In this document: positions 32,439 to 37,176 of the stretch, in pieces
Position numbering within the stretch: position 1 is the stretch's first letter
Layout of the letters: every line of letters starts with the position of its first letter
Assembly: GCA_012839235.1 (NCBI GenBank)
Contig: DUNS01000169.1
Location: 1-37,176 of the forward strand
Length of the DNA: 37,176 nt
DNA from: Clostridiales bacterium
GTDB lineage: Bacteria; Bacillota; Clostridia; Lachnospirales; Lachnospiraceae
Direction: 5' to 3'
Position numbers and translations under genes: made by a program
The notes under the pieces: generated by a model
What the model was told of the DNA's origin: nothing
Seen by the model: only the letters and a program-made list of their open reading frames with translations
The model's database searches: none

Positions 32439-33059
32439 ATGGGTGAATTTATTGATATTGTAAGAGACAGAAGATCGGCAAACAAATTTATTGAGAATAT
32501 AGAGATTCCTAGAAAGGTATTTGATGATATTTTCTATGAGCTAACATCAGCACCATCTGCCTTCAACCTACAACATGCCAACTATTATGTTGTACAGAAT
32601 CCAGAACTAAAAATGGAAGTATATGAAGCGGCTTTTAGACAATATAAAGTTAAAACCTCATCTGCAGTTATATTTGTTACAGGAGATAAGGAGGCATATA
32701 AAAATGCATCCAATATTTATGAAGGATCTAAGATGCTTGGTATTCTTGATCAACGTGAATTTGATGATATAATTAAGCTGATAAATGACCTATATGAAGG
32801 TTGGGGAGAGAAGTTTCAACATGATGAAGCAGTACGTAACTCATCCCTTTCTGCAATGCTATTTATGTTATTAGCAAAGGATAAAGGTTGGGATACATGC
32901 CCTATGATATATTTTGATCAGGATAAAATTAGAGAATTGTTAAATATACCTGATAATGAGGTTCCTACCCTTATGATTACTATGGGTAAGATGGATACTA
33001 CGAGTGTAAAGTTAAGAGGTGCGAGAAAAGCCCCTGGCGAATTTACTCATTTTTTATAA
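32439..33059 (+). CDS. Nitroreductase family protein
   Basis: 206 residues. FMN-site start R-D-R-R-S-A-N-K-F, then S-A-P-S-A-F-N-L-Q-H (the S-P-S-x-x-N-x-Q block) and L-L-A-K-D-K-G-W-D-T-C-P-M in the second half, followed by L-M-I-T-M-G-K. FMN-dependent NAD(P)H reductase of unknown substrate, dimeric in the family. ATG follows AAGGAGAGAACATAC. Single-gene unit with its own promoter and terminator. Confidence 0.9.
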   Translation: MGEFIDIVRDRRSANKFIENIEIPRKVFDDIFYELTSAPSAFNLQHANYYVVQNPELKMEVYEAAFRQYKVKTSSAVIFVTGDKEAYKNASNIYEGSKMLGILDQREFDDIIKLINDLYEGWGEKFQHDEAVRNSSLSAMLFMLLAKDKGWDTCPMIYFDQDKIRELLNIPDNEVPTLMITMGKMDTTSVKLRGARKAPGEFTHFL

Positions 33060-33078
33060 AATGTAATACAAATCTTAG

Positions 33079-33111
33079 AAACAGCTGCAAGTTTATATGC
33101 AGCTGTTTTTT
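33079..33111 (+). terminator. Terminator of the nitroreductase gene
   Basis: AAACAGCTGCA (33079-33089) and TGCAGCTGTTT (33098-33108), 8-nt loop, with the stem running into TTTTTT. Confidence 0.92.
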
Positions 33112-33184
33112 GGATACAAGTAGCTAATTGTTGATAGAGAGGAATTTATATTACATTTTTGTGAATAATTATCATGAATGCCTA

Positions 33185-33213
33185 TTGTAAATATGACGAG
33201 ATTTAGATAAAAT
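33185..33213 (+). promoter_or_regulatory. Promoter of the comEA-like gene
   Basis: TTGTAA (33185-33190), 17-bp spacer, TAAAAT (33208-33213). Confidence 0.55.
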
Positions 33214-33279
33214 AAGTATATCTAAGAGTATAGAGGGTACTTTTAAGTCTTCTTTTCCTAGGAAAGGAAGAATGTTTAT

Positions 33280-33930
33280 ATGAAAAAGAAATGGTTAATA
33301 ACAGCTTTGACCTGCTGTCTACTTTTGATTGCAGGAATTTGTTATAGCTGTTCCTATGATCAACAAGGGACGGGTACTTTAATTAGTTCCCTTGATGAGG
33401 AAAGTATATCACTGGAAGAAAATGATGGAGAAAGTGAGGTTATATCACCTGATCCTACACTTATATCCAGTGAAGAGATGAATTATATCTATGCCCATAT
33501 ATGTGGGGCAGTAGAAAACCCAGGTGTGTATAAGCTTGAAGCTGGAGCTCGTATTGTTGATTTCATTCAAGCATGCGGAGGAGTAACAGCTGATGGGGAT
33601 GGTAATTATATAAATCAGGCAGAAGCAGTCGTAGATGGACAACGAATATATGTACCCACTAAGGCTGAGTTGGAGGCTCTAACCCTCGATGATTATATTA
33701 CAGGGGAAGTGGATAAATCGGATGCTGAATCAGAGGCACTAATTAACATTAACAATGCTTCAGAGAAGCAATTGATGGAGCTACCTGGAATAGGAGAGTC
33801 AAAGGCAAAGAGTATTATTGAATATAGAAAGACCCAAGGGAAGTTTGATAAGGTTGAGGATTTGATGAATATATCAGGGATTAAGGAAGGTTTATTTAAT
33901 CAGATTTCATCGAGGATAACAGTTGATTGA
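33280..33930 (+). CDS. comEA: ComEA-like DNA-binding protein (SLBB + helix-hairpin-helix)
   Basis: 216 residues. N-terminal basic start and hydrophobic helix (about 5-22) anchor it in the membrane; Cys residues follow it (I-C-Y-S-C) but do not form a clean lipobox. A low-complexity acidic linker leads to an SLBB domain (about 68-128: H-I-C-G-A-V-E-N-P-G-V-Y, G-G-V-T-A-D-G-D) and two helix-hairpin-helix motifs at the end (I-N-N-A-S-E-K-Q-L-M-E-L-P-G-I-G and L-M-N-I-S-G-I). This is ComEA, the DNA receptor for transformation in Gram-positives. No other com gene is in the window. Confidence 0.9.
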   Translation: MKKKWLITALTCCLLLIAGICYSCSYDQQGTGTLISSLDEESISLEENDGESEVISPDPTLISSEEMNYIYAHICGAVENPGVYKLEAGARIVDFIQACGGVTADGDGNYINQAEAVVDGQRIYVPTKAELEALTLDDYITGEVDKSDAESEALININNASEKQLMELPGIGESKAKSIIEYRKTQGKFDKVEDLMNISGIKEGLFNQISSRITVD

Positions 33931-33982
33931 AACAGTGTTTGGTTCCATATAATTTGGGAAGAATATGATATGAGGTGAAAGC

Positions 33983-34678
33983 ATGGCAAAGAAAGTACTT
34001 GTAGTTGATGATGAGAAGTTAATAGTTAAAGGGATCAGATTTAGCCTTGAACAGGATGGGATGGAAGTAGATTGTGCTTATGACGGAGAAGAGGCCCTAG
34101 AAGCTGCCAAGAAGAAGGAATATGATGTAGTCCTTCTAGATGTAATGCTTCCTAAGCTAACTGGTTTTGAAGTGTGCCAGCAGATTCGTGAATTTTCTTC
34201 CATGCCTATTATTATGTTAACTGCTAAGGGTGACGATATGGATAAAATATTAGGCTTAGAGTATGGGGCAGACGATTATATCACCAAACCTTTTAATATC
34301 TTAGAGGTTAAGGCTAGGATAAAAGCTATCATACGTCGAACTAATAAGATTAGTGCTGGCAATGATGCTAGTAAAATAATTGCTTTTGGAGCAATGAAGA
34401 TTGATACTGACAATAGAAGAACATATATTGATGGTAAAGAAGTAAATCTTACGGCTAAGGAATTTGATTTATTAGAGTTATTGGTCAATAATCCTAACAA
34501 GGTATATAGTCGCGATAACTTATTAAATATTGTTTGGGGATATGACTATCCCGGTGATGTTAGAACTGTGGATGTGCATATTCGTAGACTGCGTGAGAAA
34601 ATAGAGAGCAATCCAAGTGAACCAAAATATATACATACAAAATGGGGTGTAGGCTATTTTTTCCAGGATCAAGAATAA
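33983..34678 (+). CDS. OmpR/PhoB-family response regulator
   Basis: 231 residues. Receiver domain with D-D (9-10), phospho-acceptor Asp53 in L-L-D-V-M-L-P, Thr in M-L-T-A-K and Lys in I-T-K-P-F; then a winged-helix DNA-binding domain with D-V-H-I-R-R-L-R-E-K and W-G-V-G-Y. Partner of the following kinase, whose ATG lies 19 nt after its stop. Resembles WalR/PhoP types, but the regulon cannot be told from sequence. Confidence 0.95.
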   Translation: MAKKVLVVDDEKLIVKGIRFSLEQDGMEVDCAYDGEEALEAAKKKEYDVVLLDVMLPKLTGFEVCQQIREFSSMPIIMLTAKGDDMDKILGLEYGADDYITKPFNILEVKARIKAIIRRTNKISAGNDASKIIAFGAMKIDTDNRRTYIDGKEVNLTAKEFDLLELLVNNPNKVYSRDNLLNIVWGYDYPGDVRTVDVHIRRLREKIESNPSEPKYIHTKWGVGYFFQDQE

Positions 34679-34697
34679 ATTACGAATTTTTAATAGC

Positions 34698-36089
34698 ATG
34701 AGGTTTTATTTGCTTGCTATATTTTTCTTTATTGGTGTTGTTCCTCTTTTTATTTCTACAGTTGTTTTAATCAACACTTATGAGGATAAGGCAGTCAATA
34801 ACAGAGTGGCAGAGCTTCAAAATCAAGGTAAATTATTATCTACAATGCTTCTACCAACAGGGTATCTCACTAAAGGAGATATTCCTGAACTTGATGTGCA
34901 GATATCAAGAACTTCAGAGATGTATTCTGGTAGGATTCTCGTAGTAAATAACAACCTGAAGATAATAAAGGATACCTATTCCTTAGAGGATGGAAGATAC
35001 TTAGTATCTGCAGAAGTTCTTCAGACCTTTAGGGGTACTAATAGTAGGATAATTAATAAAGAAAATCAAAGTATTAAAATCACTACCCCTATTACAGATA
35101 GCAGCACCAACGAGATTAAAGGTGTTATTGTTATGAACTGTTCTACTAGAGATATCTATAATATTAGAAATAATCTAGAGAATAGAGCAACTATATTTGC
35201 CGTGACTCTTGTTATACTTGTTATGGTATTTGCCATATATTTATCAGGAAAATTAACTAAGCCTCTGACTAATGTTGTAAATTCCATAGATCGATTAAGT
35301 GAAGGCTACCTTGAGGAAGGGGTATCAATTAAAGGCTTTAATGAAGTTGAGAAGATTTCTGATTCATTTAATCATATGATTTCTAGAATGCAAAAACTTG
35401 AAAGCTCAAGACAGGAATTTGTATCTAATGTCTCTCATGAACTTAAAACACCCATTACATCAATAAAGGTTCTTTCTGATTCCCTTTTAATGCAGGAGGA
35501 TGCTCCGGTTGAATTATATAGGGAGTTTTTAACTGATATAGCAGAGGAAATTGAAAGAGAAGATAAGATAATAACTGATCTACTATCCTTAGTTAAGCTT
35601 GATAAAAAAGCTGGAGACTTGAATATTGTAAGTATCAATATTAATGAGCTTTTAGAGCAAATCTTGAAACGTCTCAGTCCAATAGCTAAAAAACAAAATA
35701 TTGAGCTGATTTATGAAAGCTTTAGACCTGTTATAGCTGAGGTGGATGAAGTCAAGCTATCCCTAGCAATCAATAATCTTATTGAAAATGCTATTAAGTA
35801 TAATATTGAAGAGGGATGGGTTAGGGTATCCCTTAATGCTGATCATAAGTATTTCTTTATTAAGGTAGCAGATTCTGGAATAGGAATTCCAGAGGATGAG
35901 CAGGATTCTATATTCGAAAGGTTCTACCGTGTAGATAAAGCTAGGTCTAGGGAAACTGGAGGAACAGGACTTGGACTTGCTATTACAAGAAATGTTATAC
36001 AGATGCACAGGGGAGCAATCAGGGTTTATAGCAAGGAAGGGGAAGGTACAACCTTTAATGTACGTATACCTCTAAACTATATTTCCTAA
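34698..36089 (+). CDS. Sensor histidine kinase
   Basis: 463 residues from the ATG. TM1 about 4-26, an extracytoplasmic sensor of about 135 residues, TM2 about 165-185, HAMP, dimerisation/phospho-acceptor H-box S-H-E-L-K-T-P (His247), N-box N-N-L-I-E-N-A, G1 D-S-G-I-G-I-P, F-box F-E-R-F-Y-R-V-D and G2 G-G-T-G-L-G-L-A-I. The ATG has no SD. The frame is open 14 codons upstream, overlapping the regulator gene, and reads as a basic pre-membrane segment, so the true start may be a non-AUG codon there. Confidence 0.95.
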   Translation: MRFYLLAIFFFIGVVPLFISTVVLINTYEDKAVNNRVAELQNQGKLLSTMLLPTGYLTKGDIPELDVQISRTSEMYSGRILVVNNNLKIIKDTYSLEDGRYLVSAEVLQTFRGTNSRIINKENQSIKITTPITDSSTNEIKGVIVMNCSTRDIYNIRNNLENRATIFAVTLVILVMVFAIYLSGKLTKPLTNVVNSIDRLSEGYLEEGVSIKGFNEVEKISDSFNHMISRMQKLESSRQEFVSNVSHELKTPITSIKVLSDSLLMQEDAPVELYREFLTDIAEEIEREDKIITDLLSLVKLDKKAGDLNIVSININELLEQILKRLSPIAKKQNIELIYESFRPVIAEVDEVKLSLAINNLIENAIKYNIEEGWVRVSLNADHKYFFIKVADSGIGIPEDEQDSIFERFYRVDKARSRETGGTGLGLAITRNVIQMHRGAIRVYSKEGEGTTFNVRIPLNYIS

Positions 36090-36095
36090 TACAGT

Positions 36096-36171
36096 TTTTC
36101 GATTATAGGAACATGTCTTGTTTCTTTAATATTTTTTCGATAATAGAAACCTACTTTGTTTCTATTATATA
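36096..36171 (+). repeat. Two tandem 38-bp repeats, each with a dyad
   Basis: Copy 1 at 36096-36133 and copy 2 at 36134-36171 are directly adjacent and agree at about 30 of 38 positions, both starting TTTTTCGAT. Copy 2 forms a perfect stem (ATAATAGAAAC at 36141-36151, GTTTCTATTAT at 36159-36169); in copy 1 the stem is decayed. They lie between the kinase and the GerM gene and may act as a terminator or attenuator. Confidence 0.7.
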
Positions 36172-36210
36172 AATTTATTGGCTGCCTATGGCAGCAGCAT
36201 GGAGGTCAAT

Positions 36211-37128
36211 GTGAAAAGACATATGGCAATACTTTTATTATTGCTTTTAATTACATTACTTACTGGGTGCTCTGATAATAAAGGGCAAACTGATAGTGAT
36301 ACAACTAAAATATATTATATTGATTCTAAATCTTCTGGGATTGTTAGTGAGGACTATAAAATGACCTCCGAAATAACTCAAGAGATGATTCATGAACTTC
36401 TTAATATGCTAAGACAGCCTCCGAAAAATGTTGTGTATAAGAACGGTCTACCAGAAAACGTATCAATTAAGAACACAAGCATGACGAATGAAGGAAGGCT
36501 AACTATTAATTTTGATTCGAATTACAGCTCCTTAGTTGGAATATCTGAAGTACTTTGTCGAGCAACAATTGTAAAAACTCTTAGTCAGATTAAGGAAGTA
36601 GAATATATAGAATTCCAAGTTAATGACCAGCCTCTAATTGATTCCAATGGGGTAGTGGTTGGACTTATGACGGAACAGGATTTTATTGAAAGTATATTAT
36701 CTAAGACAACTTATCAGGTTTCTTTATACTTTTCTAATAGAGAAGGTGAGGGACTTATTGAATATCCGACCAGTATAAACTACACTGGAACTGGCTCAAT
36801 TGAGGAATTGGTTATTAAACAGCTTATTAATGGACCTACAGAGATTGGCATGTATGCTACAATTCCAGAAGGTACGACCCTTCTCAATGTAAGTACTAAG
36901 GAAGGAATATGTTCAGTTGATTTTAATGAGACATTCCTAGAAAAGATACCTGATATATCTAATGAAGTTGCTATATATTCTATAGTTAATACCTTGGTTG
37001 AATTACCTAACCGTAACATTAATAAGGTTCAGTTTCTAATCAATGGAGAAGTTGTAGCCACCTATAGAGAAAACTTTCCCTTCGATGGATTTTTTGAACG
37101 TAACTTAACATTAATTGAAGGCAGTTAG
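36211..37128 (+). CDS. GerM-domain lipoprotein
   Basis: 305 residues. Lipoprotein signal peptide: M-K-R-H-M then a Leu-rich core and lipobox L-L-T-G-C. Two GerM (sporulation) domains follow, about residues 55-155 (M-I-H-E-L-L-N-M-L, L-T-I-N-F-D) and 180-290 (I-E-E-L-V-I-K-Q-L-I-N-G-P, C-S-V-D-F-N-E-T-F, Y-S-I-V-N-T-L, V-Q-F-L-I-N-G). In Bacillus GerM helps the forespore-mother cell channel and germination; two-domain lipoproteins occur widely in Clostridia. GTG at 36211 (SD GGAGGT, 4 nt) is chosen; a GCTGCC/GGCAGC stem just upstream may affect the SD. Confidence 0.88.
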   Translation: MKRHMAILLLLLLITLLTGCSDNKGQTDSDTTKIYYIDSKSSGIVSEDYKMTSEITQEMIHELLNMLRQPPKNVVYKNGLPENVSIKNTSMTNEGRLTINFDSNYSSLVGISEVLCRATIVKTLSQIKEVEYIEFQVNDQPLIDSNGVVVGLMTEQDFIESILSKTTYQVSLYFSNREGEGLIEYPTSINYTGTGSIEELVIKQLINGPTEIGMYATIPEGTTLLNVSTKEGICSVDFNETFLEKIPDISNEVAIYSIVNTLVELPNRNINKVQFLINGEVVATYRENFPFDGFFERNLTLIEGS

Positions 37129-37130
37129 TG

Positions 37131-37176
37131 GTGACGAGGGGGGGTGACGAGGGGACGGGGGAACTGTCACGTGTGA
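37131..37176. repeat. G-rich, locally repeated sequence at the right edge
   Basis: GTGACGAGGGG occurs twice (37131-37141 and 37144-37154), followed by ACGGGGG and a GTCAC complement of the repeat start. G content is far above the AT-rich surroundings. It looks like the beginning of a repeat or mobile-element end that continues beyond the window. Confidence 0.5.

Noticed and set aside
1-37176. CRISPR array, tRNA or rRNA genes
   Set aside because: No regularly spaced repeats and no TPsiC-like or rRNA-like conserved blocks were found on reading both strands; a faint T-arm-like string near 18730 lies inside the SDR gene and has no cloverleaf.

Overview
The window looks like chromosome from an AT-rich, low-GC Gram-positive anaerobe of the Clostridia, most likely Lachnospiraceae. 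This is inferred from gene content rather than a database match: a Re-citrate-synthase-like enzyme beside isocitrate dehydrogenase, a Rex regulator, an acpS-nnr-alr-mazF run, a small Cys-rich protein of a type seen in that family, a cytoplasmic IDQGHNP-type amidase, a DegV protein and a GerM-domain lipoprotein. Strong A-rich Shine-Dalgarno (SD) sequences and TTGACA-N17-TATAAT-like promoters recur. I see no tRNA, rRNA, CRISPR array, phage block or complete insertion sequence.

Layout. 1-3782: a divergent gene start at the left edge, then the glutamate-branch TCA genes (Re-citrate synthase-like, isocitrate dehydrogenase) and a GntR/FCD regulator, with a 24-bp perfect palindrome over the -10 of the first promoter as its probable operator. 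3915-10994: an ABC-F ATPase divergent from a rex-led operon (rex, coiled-coil protein, acpS, nnr, alr, mazF) ending in a terminator. 10995-11514: about 520 bp of intergenic DNA with a possible short ORF, a hairpin and a diverged duplication. 11515-15948: histidine phosphatase, rlmH, a cold-shock gene with a 54-bp near-perfect palindrome in its leader, an amidase, a membrane protein, and asnA interrupted by one in-frame TAA. 16023-20432: minus-strand genes for an aldo-keto reductase, HAD phosphatase, SDR, GNAT acetyltransferase and mntP, the last behind a yybP-ykoY-type manganese riboswitch. 20646-24541: DegV, SpoU methyltransferase, MFS transporter and GDPD. 24542-30945: arginine biosynthesis, with argG divergent from argC-argJ-argB-argD around a shared control region with two ArgR-box-like sites. 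31038-33059: a small DMT transporter with a structured leader, a UvrC-like fragment, the Cys-rich small protein and a nitroreductase. 33280-37128: a ComEA-like protein, a two-component pair and a GerM lipoprotein. The last 48 bases change to G-rich, locally repeated sequence.

How the genes fit together: citrate synthase and isocitrate dehydrogenase feed 2-oxoglutarate and glutamate, the precursor used by the arg genes. Rex links NADH/NAD+ to transcription, and Nnr repairs damaged NAD(P)H. AcpS and Alr serve lipid and wall synthesis.

The most unusual items are non-coding: a 225-bp multi-stem inverted-repeat element directly abutting the argG stop codon, the cspA-type leader palindrome, repeated short palindromes between genes, and a recurrent start-region layout in which an ATG immediately follows the SD and the true start lies about 10-14 nt further on, often creating a tiny minicistron.
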